A stretch of DNA of 34,551 nt, from positions 1 through 34,551 of the forward strand of contig NZ_CP028890.1 in the NCBI RefSeq assembly GCF_003606285.1. The letters are read 5' to 3'. The DNA comes from Borrelia turcica IST7 (GTDB lineage: Bacteria; Spirochaetota; Spirochaetia; Borreliales; Borreliaceae). Position 1 is the stretch's first letter; each line of letters starts with the position of its first letter. The notes beneath the pieces are model-generated. The model had not been told where the DNA came from. It saw nothing but the letters and a program-made list of their open reading frames with translations, and ran no database searches. Both the position numbers and the translations under genes were made by a program. This document shows positions 8,381-17,122 of this stretch, one piece after another.

Positions 8381-9010
8381 ATGAGTATTACTAAAGAACA
8401 AATCTTAAAGATACTAGAGCTCTCTTATGAGCAGGACAAGATAATGGGTATGTTTTACTACTTGCAATATATGACAGGGTCAAGGTGTAGTGAGATTGCC
8501 AATATTAAGATGCAGGATATTAGAAAAGTTGCAGTAGATGGTGAATATATGTATCGAATTAATATTCATGTAGCTAAGAAACGGGGTGAAACTGAAATAA
8601 GACCTGTGCTTGTATCGCTACTAGATTTCGATAAGATACAAGACGCTCATAGGGAATATGCACAAGCTAATATTAAGAACAGAATCTCTCTTCATAATTA
8701 TAATTACTTAAAGCGAACATATCTTTTCCAAAAAACTAAATATAAAAGCTTATCAACAAATAATATGAGTTTTTTCTTAAGACAAATCATACAAAAGGTT
8801 ACTAGAAAAAAACATATTGGTAAGTGTTCTCATATATTTAGGCATTATCGTATTTTTTTAATGAAAAATAGTAATGTCCCTTCATACGACATTAAGGAAG
8901 AGTTTCATTTTTCCAATATTAGTATGGTTGATAGATACGGTAAGCCATTAATTGATAAGAAAAAGGATTACGAATTTATGATTAATGAGAAACCTTCTTT
9001 TGCTAAATAA
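8381..9010 (+). CDS. tyrosine recombinase/integrase, N-terminally truncated
   Basis: 209 residues from ATG 8381 (MSITKEQILK), or 219 from an ATG at 8351 that lies in DNA shared with the lipoprotein upstream blocks. It contains the catalytic set of tyrosine recombinases: Arg in TGSRCSEI, Lys in HVAKKRGE, His-x-x-Arg in HIFRHYRI and Tyr in MVDRYGKP. Compared with the second recombinase (20783-21599) it lacks about 75 N-terminal residues, the part expected to hold the core DNA-binding domain. It may bind DNA poorly or act only with a partner. It is followed by a small gene and an Mlp-like lipoprotein gene. Confidence 0.75.
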   Translation: MSITKEQILKILELSYEQDKIMGMFYYLQYMTGSRCSEIANIKMQDIRKVAVDGEYMYRINIHVAKKRGETEIRPVLVSLLDFDKIQDAHREYAQANIKNRISLHNYNYLKRTYLFQKTKYKSLSTNNMSFFLRQIIQKVTRKKHIGKCSHIFRHYRIFLMKNSNVPSYDIKEEFHFSNISMVDRYGKPLIDKKKDYEFMINEKPSFAK

Positions 9011-9017
9011 TTAATTT
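8664..9017 (+). repeat. direct repeat, partner of 2650-3003
   Basis: About 354 bp nearly identical to 2650-3003 at an offset of 6014 bp in direct orientation. It covers the 3' half of the recombinase gene. Similarity resumes at the Mlp-like genes further downstream. Recombination between the two repeats would delete lipoprotein copies 2 to 5. Confidence 0.8.
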
Positions 9018-9062
9018 TAAACACAAAAATTGTACAATTAACATAAAAAGGAGAATATTAAT

Positions 9063-9245
9063 ATGCACACCAATAAAGAACAAACAGATAAATTTAATAA
9101 TATTTTAAATCAAGACACACAAGACAAGAAAAGCGAAGTACAACCTTCCCTTCTAAGTAGTAGTGAACACAACACAAGTCAAGAGACAAGGAAAAGGCGT
9201 CTTAGAACTAAAAAAGATTACCAGATAAAACATTTCTACGATTAA
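9063..9245 (+). CDS. small hydrophilic protein, unknown
   Basis: 60 residues, very polar and basic at the C-terminus (TRKRRLRTKKDYQIKHFYD). A clear AAAAGGAG site lies 9 bases before the ATG. It sits between the recombinase and the Mlp-like gene and probably belongs to the same transcript. No signal peptide, membrane segment or known motif. The basic tail may bind nucleic acid, which is a guess. It is absent from the cassette at 2650-3543. Confidence 0.55.
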   Translation: MHTNKEQTDKFNNILNQDTQDKKSEVQPSLLSSSEHNTSQETRKRRLRTKKDYQIKHFYD

Positions 9246-9278
9246 TGATATATCCTTACTTTTAAGGAAGGGTTACAT

Positions 9279-9848
9279 ATGAAATTTTTTATTAATTTAT
9301 TTATTTGTTTACTTTTTATTGGTTGTGTTCCTCTTGATTCTAATACAGAAGATAGCAAAGAAGATACTAAAGAGAAGACACAAGATAATAAATCTTCTTC
9401 AGAAGTAGCACAACAAGATACCATAAAGCCATTTTCACAAGAGGATATTAGTATATTAGAATACTTAGAGAAGCAATTGTTAGCATCAATTGATAGTGAT
9501 GAGGGTGTTCCTATTCAAGCCGATAGACCTAAATACACAAATAGACTTAATGAATTTATTAAGTGGCTAAATGAGAATCCAGATAAGGGAAGAGAACTTG
9601 CTAAAGTTGGTCAAGCTTTACAAGAGCTTATTAAAGAGAAAGGAAATGGCACATTAGATAATTTGCAAAATGTACAAGGTGACAATGACCATGATACTTT
9701 ACAGGTCAGAGTAAATCGGGTTTTTCAAGTTGCATACAATGCTCTTAATGGAGATAAAACTAATGAAAAGGCTTTAGATGAACTTAAAGATACACTTGGT
9801 AATAAGGAAAGTCATTTGGACGGAATAAATAGCTTCCAAAAAAAGTAA
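9279..9848 (+). CDS. Mlp-like lipoprotein, copy 2
   Basis: 189 residues, lipobox FIGC with Cys16. An acidic, lysine-rich linker follows (residues 20-50), then the family core (LNEFIKWLNENPDKGRELAK, about 87-106) and a C-terminal helical part. It is the fuller version of the gene at 3091 and closest in layout to that at 27252. AAGGAAGGG precedes the ATG. Surface lipoprotein expected; Mlp proteins have no proven function. Confidence 0.8.
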   Translation: MKFFINLFICLLFIGCVPLDSNTEDSKEDTKEKTQDNKSSSEVAQQDTIKPFSQEDISILEYLEKQLLASIDSDEGVPIQADRPKYTNRLNEFIKWLNENPDKGRELAKVGQALQELIKEKGNGTLDNLQNVQGDNDHDTLQVRVNRVFQVAYNALNGDKTNEKALDELKDTLGNKESHLDGINSFQKK

Positions 9849-9862
9849 CCACTAAAACAATA

Positions 9863-9889
9863 AAGATAGAGGGTGATACTCTCTATCTT
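9863..9889 (+). terminator. terminator of Mlp-like copy 2
   Basis: AAGATAGAG and CTCTATCTT arms (9 bp, perfect) with a short loop, 14 bp after the stop codon. Confidence 0.8.
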
Positions 9890-9950
9890 CTCTATTAATA
9901 AGAAGATAAATGATGTATAATATACTTAAATCTTTAAGAGGTAGAGTCAA

Positions 9951-10406
9951 ATGCAAGCAACACAAGATATCACATAACAGAACAGCAAGTATATGAAGAG
10001 CTTATAAGAATTGGGTATGGACAAACCAATAGCTATACAATTTGCAAATAAGTATTTTTATAATGAGCTTACTCAGCGAGACCTTGAAAACTTAGAAAAA
10101 AACTTCAATGTTAGATTAAAAGCAATAGAAGATAGAATTATGGGCGTTGAAAATAGGATAAGTGAACTTAAAGATGATATTAAGAGCCTTGATACTAAGA
10201 TAGACAATGTTAAAAATGAACTTAAGGATGATATTAAGAATGTTAAAGAAGATTTAAATCATAAGATAGATAGTGTTAAGATAGATAGTTTAGAAAAAAA
10301 CAATAAATGGATATTTGGATTAACATTTACAATTTGGCTTACTATCTTAGGCGGATTTGTAGCTCTTTTTTTTAGCTATTTACATAAAATAAACACATCA
10401 CAATAA
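9951..10406 (+). pseudogene. bdr: Bdr-family membrane protein with two compensating frameshifts
   Basis: Borrelia direct-repeat protein: N-terminal HITEQQVYEELIRIG block, coiled-coil repeats of the type ELKDDIKNVKEDL, and a C-terminal anchor (WIFGLTFTIWLTILGGFVAL) that holds it in the inner membrane. The ATG at 9951 follows an AAGAGG site. The frame shifts out near 9967 and back near 10013 (GGG where GG is expected), so N- and C-terminal parts are in the same phase but the block between is not. From 10011 a TTG could start a 131-residue protein, but without a ribosome site. It is either a fresh pseudogene or two sequencing errors. Confidence 0.75.
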
Positions 10407-11215
10407 TTAACAACTTTAATTTTAAAAAATTAAATAAAACATATAAAAACCTAAACTAAAAAGACAAATCGTATCAATATACTTCCCTAAAAAACCACCT
10501 ATAAGTAAATTCTCTGATAAATTTCTCTACTCAACAGAAAAAACACTAATTAATTTCATTCATTCATATAATTTAGGCCAATTAAAACTTAAATTTAACA
10601 AAAATAAACACAGTGCTATTCTTTATTAAAATATGCATAAAATAGAATAAGTAGGCTTAAATGGCAATTGTAATAAATAAAAGAAAATTTGAAAGTCAAA
10701 ATATAGAAGATGATAATAAATTAAAAACCTATTATAGTGAATAAAAATTAACTAAATATTAATCTTAAAATTCAAGTAAACAAAATAATAAGTAATATCA
10801 AATATTAACGGAAATTAAAAATTGACATTTATACTTTTTTGTTAAATATAAATTATGTAAGGTCTTTTTTAAAATCCTTACACCTCAAAGTCTTTTATAA
10901 GAGAGCCATCACAAACTAACTTTTTTTAATAATCTTGTTAATAAATTTGCTAAAAATTTATGATCAAATAATTAAATGCAGGATTATCACTATTAAATAA
11001 TTAAACACAAAAAATATTAGCTCTTAATCAAGAATATTTTAGTCGGGATACTAAACCAAGAACTAACATCTTCACTAGAATAAATAATTAAGATTTTACA
11101 ATTATACATATAAATACATACAATATGATAAAAAAATACTATTATAACAAAAGCATACATCTAATTTAAAATGGAAGGTACTATTTCTTACTTCATAACA
11201 ATTATTTTTAACTTT
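10407..11215. other. gene-free AT-rich stretch
   Basis: About 800 bp with no frame of useful length. From about 10990 the sequence resembles 12370-12560, the region downstream of the intact PF49 gene, so the right part belongs to a duplication. The left part (10407-10980) shows no structure I can name. Confidence 0.5.
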
Positions 11216-11425
11216 TTATTCTATTATCTATTCTTTTGTTTTTCTACTTTTTAAATTTTCAAATTCATTTACAAACTTTTGTAGCAACTCTTGTTTATTT
11301 AAAAAAAGTTGATCCAAAATAAATCCTGTAAATTTAGCATTTTTCTTATAAAACTTATAACTGTCTTCACTTTTTAATTAACCCCTTAATGGCTTTATTG
11401 AGTTTTGGTTTGATTTTCCTGTTTT
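11216..11425 (-). pseudogene. PF49 plasmid-partition protein, degraded duplicate
   Basis: The segment closely follows the last 210 bp of the intact PF49 gene at 12573-13142, with stops and indels. Similarity fades toward 11425 and I cannot say whether 11425-11640 is more of the same gene. The 3' flank is duplicated too. The broken recT lies between the two copies, which points to a tandem duplication or a merger of two related plasmids. Confidence 0.7.
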
Positions 11426-11650
11426 TTTTCTTATGTTCCTTATTTTCTTGTCTGCATCTGATATTCCTCTATATCTTCTATTTCTATTTTTAACCGTTCC
11501 TTATAATACCCTTCAGTTTTCAATTTTTTTGTATTTGATTTAGTATTATTAGTTTTTGTTGTTTTTTTTGTAATTTATAAGAAGTTGTTTGTTGTTTTAT
11601 TGTGCCTTTCTTGTTCTCTTTTTAGTCTACTATTAAATGGTTTAGTGCCC

Positions 11651-12271
11651 TTATTGTGAAGTTAAATAAGGCTTTACAGCTACTCTACTACTATAACTAC
11701 CACCACCCTCTAACTCTTCTTTAATATAAGGCAGGCTACCCAAACCACTATTAGGAAGTATTCTACAAAGACAACTTGCGGCACATTTTACTTACTTCTA
11801 TAACTCCTCGTTTCCTATTATAAAATGTCCCTATATACTCACTAAGCATAATAGAAAAGCTATAAGTCTTCACCTCAACAGTCTTAATATAAGCCGTATA
11901 CTCAATATCATCTATCTCTACAGGCTTGCCCTGCTCATTTAAACTAAAAGACTTTACCCTTGTCTCTTTAAAATAAAGACTATCAATATTATAGCCACTC
12001 TCATATACTCTCTTTAATAAGGTTTGATATGCCACTACCACTGTATAGCCGCACCAAAGGGAATAATATATGCTTCACGCTTAAATGGATTTAGGCTATT
12101 TACCTTAAGCAGGGTTATAATATTGCGTTCTGTCTCAGAATCCATATTACCCAAATTATTTAACGCCTTATATGAATTCCATACTGCTAATATATCTTCT
12201 GAATTGATTTGATTATAATACTCTTGATTTGCTATCATCTGGTCTGCTCTTATTGCTATTGTGTTACTCAT
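11651..12271 (-). pseudogene. recT: RecT-like single-strand annealing protein (broken)
   Basis: RecT proteins anneal complementary DNA strands in phage recombination, usually with a 5'-3' exonuclease partner. ATG 12271 follows AAGGAGGTG. The first 78 residues include LNPFKREAYIIPFGAA, the typical RecT block, followed after a one-base shift near 12038 by VVAYQTLLKRVYESGYNID. A second shift near 11775 leads to a C-terminal PNSGLGSLPYIKEELEGG segment ending at TAA 11651. The total of about 205 residues is shorter than usual for RecT, so internal sequence may also be missing. The start MSNTIA matches that of the divergent DUF244 gene at 15902. Confidence 0.7.
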
Positions 12272-12388
12272 TTAACACCTCCTTAATTGTCTTTTATAAA
12301 ATATATAATATAGCAAAAACTATACTTTTCAATGCTTTTGTTAAAACTTTTTGTTAAATTTTGGCATTAAGGAGTAAGCACAAAAAAT

Positions 12389-12440
12389 ATTAGGTCTTAA
12401 TTAAACATTCTTTATTCGGAACACTTAACTAAGACCTAAT
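12389..12440 (-). terminator. inverted repeat downstream of the PF49 gene
   Basis: Perfect 11-bp arms ATTAGGTCTTA and TAAGACCTAAT separated by 30 bases, with AT-rich flanks, between the end of the maintenance cluster and recT. A divergent copy lies near 11010-11070. It could terminate the cluster transcript; the long loop makes that uncertain. Confidence 0.45.
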
Positions 12441-12572
12441 GCCTCTTATAGAATAGACAATTAGGAAGCGCATATACAATGACTGTATAATGTACCACTA
12501 ATACCAAAAGCATACATCAAATATAAAATAAAATCAACTATTTATTACTTTATAATAATTATTTTTAATTTT

Positions 12573-13142
12573 TTATTCTATTATTTCCTCTTTTCTTTTT
12601 CTGCTTTTCAAATTTTCAAATTCATTTAAAAACTCTTGTAGTAACTCTTGTTTATTTAAAAAAAGTTTATCTAATACAAATCCTGTAAATTTAGCATGGT
12701 TTTTATAAAACTTATAACTGTCTTCACTTTTAAGCTGAAACCTTAATGGTCTTATTGGGTTTTGTTTTGATTCTTTACTCTCTATTTCTAAATTGACCAT
12801 TCTCCTATAAACACTTTTAAAGCCTTTTTGTTTAATATCTTCTATATTGACACTTCCATCTAAAACTCTTTTATAAATTTTCAAATAAAGGAATGCTTGA
12901 CTTCTGGATATTACAAACTCTGCCAAAAAATCTTCAAATTTTTCATATCCATCAATAAGATAAAGCTTCTTTTCTCTTATTTGATAAAGGATTTGCATTG
13001 TTTTGATTTTATTTTCAATATCATTTATCACAATTTTACGTAGTGTGTCTTTATAACTTTGATATTCAAGCTTATCATCATCAAAAATTTGAATGTCGTT
13101 TTTTCTATCGTTTAAAGCAATCTTTTTTTTTGTCTTTGCCAT
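12573..13142 (-). CDS. plasmid partition protein, PF49 family
   Basis: 189 residues, lysine-rich. Family PF49 (Pfam Plasmid_parti) occurs next to the PF32 ParA on nearly all Borrelia plasmids and is thought to help maintenance, perhaps as the ParB-like or DNA-binding partner. The central segment (EKFEDFLAEFVISRSQAFLY) is typical and looks like a helix-turn-helix. It is last in the leftward cluster, separated from parA by 61 bp that contain most of a perfect palindrome. It appears intact, in contrast to its degraded twin at 11216. Confidence 0.85.
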   Translation of the reverse strand: MAKTKKKIALNDRKNDIQIFDDDKLEYQSYKDTLRKIVINDIENKIKTMQILYQIREKKLYLIDGYEKFEDFLAEFVISRSQAFLYLKIYKRVLDGSVNIEDIKQKGFKSVYRRMVNLEIESKESKQNPIRPLRFQLKSEDSYKFYKNHAKFTGFVLDKLFLNKQELLQEFLNEFENLKSRKRKEEIIE

Positions 13143-13177
13143 TCATAACTCCTAATTTTTATTTATTATTTTTACCT

Positions 13178-13211
13178 TAATCTAAAAGTCCGCCGGCGGA
13201 CTTTTAGATTA
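13178..13211. promoter_or_regulatory. 34-bp perfect palindrome with GC core
   Basis: A fully symmetrical 34-bp sequence, half-site TAATCTAAAAGTCCGCC, centred at 13194/13195. Its core CCGCCGGCGG is strikingly GC-rich for this AT-rich plasmid. It covers the parA stop codon and reaches toward the PF49 start. Position and symmetry suit a partition site (parS) or an operator for PF49 or ParA. A terminator is less likely because there is no loop and no T-run right after the arms. Confidence 0.65.
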
Positions 13212-13959
13212 TTTGCTCTACTGCGCTCTTTAGCTCTCTATAATACACTTCTTCTCTATTGGGTTCTTTTAACTCGTTAATGAAAACTTTAATACTATTA
13301 GAAAAATGAACCCTTCCTTTAATAAATTTTTTATATTCTATATGCAAAATCTCTTCAATATCTTTAAAAGTATTCCTATTTTTAATAAACTGATTTTCTA
13401 TAATTGAAACTTCAATATTTTTTTTTCTTATCCTTTCAACTTTTCTTATTTCATCCATCAAGATAGGAAAAGATTCAACTGCCCACCTCTCAGTCTGAAT
13501 AGGAACTATTACCTTATTAGTAATATTTAAAGCATTATATATCAAAGAGCCTAGGCTGGGTGGCGTGTCTATTATTACATAATCAAAATTATAATTAAGC
13601 AAATTTATATCAAAGAAATATTCTAATAAAAGCTCTTTATAAAGAATATCTTCCATTTCAAATTTGCACAAAATAGGATGAGATGGAATTATATACATAT
13701 TATCGTTTATTTTATTTATAAATTTATCAAAAATAATCTCTTGTTCTCTCTTTAAAAGATAATAAATGTTATTTTCATTGATTTCCTTTACATATTTTAT
13801 AAAATAACTTGTTAGGCTATTTTGTGGGTCTAAATCAACTAATAGTATTTTTTTGTTAATATCCTTTAGGATATAGCTCAGTACAATAGCTATCATACTT
13901 TTACCAACCCCACCCTTGATACTTGCAATAGTAATTACTTTAGGTTTTTGTTTATCCAT
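13204..13959 (-). CDS. parA: ParA-type partition ATPase, PF32 family
   Basis: 251 residues. Deviant Walker A KGGVGKS at 15-21, VDLDPQ at 41-46 and DTPPS at 131-135 are the signature of ParA/MinD ATPases that drive plasmid segregation. In Borrelia the PF32 type sets plasmid compatibility. Its ATG lies inside the 3' end of the upstream DUF226 gene (25-bp overlap), so translation is probably coupled. Frame intact and full length. Its subtype should name the plasmid, but I cannot assign it by eye. Confidence 0.95.
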   Translation of the reverse strand: MDKQKPKVITIASIKGGVGKSMIAIVLSYILKDINKKILLVDLDPQNSLTSYFIKYVKEINENNIYYLLKREQEIIFDKFINKINDNMYIIPSHPILCKFEMEDILYKELLLEYFFDINLLNYNFDYVIIDTPPSLGSLIYNALNITNKVIVPIQTERWAVESFPILMDEIRKVERIRKKNIEVSIIENQFIKNRNTFKDIEEILHIEYKKFIKGRVHFSNSIKVFINELKEPNREEVYYRELKSAVEQII

Positions 13960-14507
13960 TTAGTTATGATACCCCCCTCTGGTAATTTTTTATTATAAAA
14001 ACTATAAATTTGTCGTTCTAAACCTAATAATCTTTCTAATAAAGACTGACAATATTTTTTCCCTATTTTTTCCTTTTTATCTAAATAGAAAAGACTTCTT
14101 ATAAAACAAAAAACACTCCCCTTTTTAAACCTGAATTCTATATAGTAAATCTTTGAAAAATTGTATGATTTAGCTATTCCATTCTCCTCATATTGAACTA
14201 CAATATTTGTTATAGGTTTTCTATAACCATAATAAATGCCTAAAAATTTGTCTTCTTCTTTTATAGAAAATAAGTTAAATGCCTCTGTCTTTTTTTGGTT
14301 AAATAATCCTCTTAATGAGATAAAAAATTTATCATGCTTTCTCTTATCAATCCCAAATGCATGAAAATCATGCATAATTTTTGTATGATATATTGTTCTA
14401 TTATTTTCAAATTCCTTTTTAATGAAAATACCTTTCTTTTTTTCTTTTAAAGGTTGTATTTCTTTTATTTTTTCTCTTAATCGTTCTAGTGGAAGCGTAC
14501 ACTGCAT
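13935..14507 (-). CDS. PF50 (DUF226) plasmid maintenance protein
   Basis: 190 residues matching the Borrelia PF50 family by position and content: LRGLFNQKKTEAFNLFSI, YYGYRKPI and GSVFCFIRSLFYLD are typical. Lyme Borrelia carry it between the PF57/62 and PF32 genes, as here. Exact function unknown; needed for or helpful to stable replication. It overlaps parA by 25 bp and follows PF57/62 by 41 bp, giving one leftward operon. Confidence 0.9.
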   Translation of the reverse strand: MQCTLPLERLREKIKEIQPLKEKKKGIFIKKEFENNRTIYHTKIMHDFHAFGIDKRKHDKFFISLRGLFNQKKTEAFNLFSIKEEDKFLGIYYGYRKPITNIVVQYEENGIAKSYNFSKIYYIEFRFKKGSVFCFIRSLFYLDKKEKIGKKYCQSLLERLLGLERQIYSFYNKKLPEGGIITKWINKNLK

Positions 14508-14548
14508 TTCCTACCTACCTCGTCTCTATTTTAAGTTTATTTTGCTAT

Positions 14549-15724
14549 TTAAGCAAATTCTTTTCTCCTTATTATGTCCTTATTTTCTATTATGTCTAGT
14601 AATTCATAATAGTATGTGTTGTCTATTATGTATTTATAGCTTAAATTTGTCTTGTTATTTAAATATTGTTTTATTATTGGCACTAATTCGTTTATGGCTG
14701 TCTTGTGCCTTAATTGTTCTAGTAATATGCTAAATATGTTGTTTCTAACTTCTTCTTTATTCTCTATCTTGACTTGCTTTACTATCCTTTTAATTCTATC
14801 TACTATTTTGTCTAAATCTTTATATTTTTTATTCTCTATTATAAAGTGTGGTTTGCTTTTATATATCTCATACACCTTTTGTATCTCTTTTGTTACAAAG
14901 TCCCTTTGATATCCAATGTTTTCTAAATTAGTCTCTACTTCCTTAAGTATTGCTTTAAGCTTATCTTGTTTTGTCTTAAAATAATTATCTCCTTTGCTGA
15001 TATCTCTTATTATCCTACTATACCCACTATTCTTAAGTAGTTTGCATAAATATGCAGGCCTGTTGGCATTGTTAGTTATTATACTAGCTAATTTATTCTC
15101 TATGATGCTAGTAGGTATAAACACAAGAGCATTTTCTATATGTTTTAAGTTCCTTAAATGATTGATTTTGAGTTCATCTGATATTTTTAAGTCTAGAATT
15201 AAAGAGGCTAAGTTTGTCTTAAAATTACACTTTTCTATGTACTTCTCTACTCTGTTCTTTTTTATCTTCTTCTTTTTATCATTACTTATATTATTAAAAC
15301 ACTCCCATTTTTCTACACTACTATTTTTACTTAAAGTCTTTTTATTGTGTTGTTTAACGCGTATTTGAAACTTGTCTTCTCTTTTTGCCTTAAAGTGTTT
15401 ATTAATTTCATAGTGACACTCCTCTTTAGAGTATTTAAGTGTATAGTAAATCTCAGTACCAAAATTTTTCCCCAAATGTTTATAGTAATTAATGGTTACT
15501 TTTAAAACTTTTTCTAGTTTGTATAGGTAGCTTTGTAGAGTTTTAATCTTAACAAGACGCTGTCCATTTTTTTTTAAATTGTTGTTGTAATAATACAAAA
15601 TATTGCCTTGATTGTATTTTTTGTATCGTTTGTTCATAAAGCTAAGTGTTGATATTAGTACTATTAATTTGTGTTGATGCTTATTTTTGTGCCTTCGAGG
15701 TTTGTTAGTTGTATTAGTGTTCAT
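14549..15724 (-). CDS. PF57/62 (Borrelia ORF-A) putative replication initiator
   Basis: 391 residues, very basic. The N-terminal half (HKLIVLISTLSFMNKRYKKY, then LQSYLYKLEKVLKVTINYYK) is typical of the Borrelia ORF-A / PF57-62 proteins, which are regarded as replication initiators of linear and circular plasmids. AAGGAGGTG lies 7 bases before the ATG. It is the first gene of the leftward maintenance operon and intact. Its upstream 23 bp are nearly the same as those of recT (12272-12300). Confidence 0.9.
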   Translation of the reverse strand: MNTNTTNKPRRHKNKHQHKLIVLISTLSFMNKRYKKYNQGNILYYYNNNLKKNGQRLVKIKTLQSYLYKLEKVLKVTINYYKHLGKNFGTEIYYTLKYSKEECHYEINKHFKAKREDKFQIRVKQHNKKTLSKNSSVEKWECFNNISNDKKKKIKKNRVEKYIEKCNFKTNLASLILDLKISDELKINHLRNLKHIENALVFIPTSIIENKLASIITNNANRPAYLCKLLKNSGYSRIIRDISKGDNYFKTKQDKLKAILKEVETNLENIGYQRDFVTKEIQKVYEIYKSKPHFIIENKKYKDLDKIVDRIKRIVKQVKIENKEEVRNNIFSILLEQLRHKTAINELVPIIKQYLNNKTNLSYKYIIDNTYYYELLDIIENKDIIRRKEFA

Positions 15725-15901
15725 TTGAACACCTCCTTAATTGTCTTTTATTATTAATATTTATATTACAGCAATTCTTTAATAAAAGTAAGCTTTTTAG
15801 AAATAAAAATTGTTTTTAGCTAAATTTTTAACAAAAATAATTACAAAGTATAGTTTTTGATATATTATTTATTTTATAAAAACATAAATAGGAGTAACTA
15901 A
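15725..15901. promoter_or_regulatory. divergent promoter region and candidate replication origin
   Basis: A 177-bp AT-rich gap between the leftward PF57/62 gene and the rightward DUF244 gene. Borrelia plasmid origins generally lie next to the PF57/62 gene, so this is the best origin candidate in the window. Ribosome sites for both genes are at its edges (AAGGAGGTG on minus, TAGGAGT on plus). I do not see clear iterons. Confidence 0.45.
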
Positions 15902-17075
15902 ATGAGTAATACAATAGCAAAGATTAAGAGTGTAGGGAAGCGAATTCCTTATGTTGGTGCATAGCAGTGCTTTAGGTTTACTAAATCAATTGAGTTTAAT
16001 TTACAGAGGGACAATTTAAAGAGAATTGGCGCTAGTGAAGTAGCTAATATCTTTACAGGAGAGCGTGATTTAGCGCAAGTTATGATAACTATACTCTATA
16101 AGGCATTTGGCAAGCAGCAACAAGATAGGGAAGAGACACTTGGTATGAAAAAAGGCAAGTTGTTAGAGAATTTAGGCTTTGAAGAGCTTACAAGACTACA
16201 TGGTGACGCGGTACAGGCTTTATATAAGAATAAATATTCAAATGGAATTGATAAGTATAATTATTTTAAAAAAATAGATGGAGCAGATAATTTAGTTGGG
16301 GCAACCATTGATGGATGGTTTATTAATAATTGTGAGGAGGCAGAACTTTTAGAGATTAAATGCAGCGATAAAAATCATTTAGCAGTTAGCATGTACGGGA
16401 CTTAATAAGGCAAATTTGTTCTTTTTAGTAGGAGATACTCCCATAAATTGTCTTATTAATAGGAATAATGCTTTTGTCGCAAAAATACTTGAATATGTTT
16501 TACTACTAGAAAATGAGATTATCTCTTTAAGACAATTTATGGAGCATGATAGAGAAGTTAATGTTTATGGCCTAGATGAGGAGGAGTTGGCTTGCTATAT
16601 AGAGAAGTTAGTTACAGGTAGCAATTTTTATAGCAAACTAGCAGATTTTGATTATGTTAGTGAATTTGTTGAGTTTGTTGAGTGTGTTAAGTTAGAGTTA
16701 GAAGAGTCTAGTGCTATTTGTTTAGAGACAAATATAGAAAAGATAAGAGAGTTTAAAGCTTGCCTTAAGGAATATGAACGTGAACATACAAGAGTAACTA
16801 AACCCATTAAAGATGATATAAAGAGGCTATTAGAAGTTGTTAATACCCAAAATCCATTAATTGAGAGTGAGTCTGTTGCTTATAGGTTTGGTGATAAGAT
16901 ATTTAGTTTAAATATGAGCAAGCGTGCTATTGCAGATAAGCTTACTTTATATAGTAAACCTAAGATATTAGATACTACTGCACCTACAGAGGATGTTAGT
17001 GGCATATCAAGGTGGCTTAATCTTGACTATAGTCCCATAATTACTGATGTATCAAATTTAGCTTTTGCAAATTAA
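15902..17075 (+). pseudogene. DUF244 protein, YqaJ/exonuclease-like (broken)
   Basis: Starts MSNTIAKIKSVGKRIPYVGA, then an in-frame TAG at 15962; the frame continues to 16405, shifts near 16400, and continues from about 16395 (LNKANLFFLVGDTPINCL) to 17075. DUF244 is a Borrelia plasmid family of no assigned function. The sequence shows features of the YqaJ/lambda-exonuclease (PD-(D/E)xK) fold: IGASEVANIF, KGKLLENLGFEEL, then Asp137 in GATIDGW and Glu151-x-Lys153 in LLEIKCS. I infer a 5'-3' exonuclease partner of RecT. Two lesions make it non-functional, although the part from 16082 could be translated. Confidence 0.8.
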
Positions 17076-17083
17076 GTAACTTA

Positions 17084-17122
17084 TTAAGAAATAGGAGGGC
17101 ATTTTGCCCTTTTATTTCTTAA
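17084..17122 (+). terminator. terminator after DUF244
   Basis: A long hairpin 8 bp past the stop: TTAAGAAATA pairs with TATTTCTTAA and inner GGGC pairs with GCCC around a TTTT-containing loop. Confidence 0.75.
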
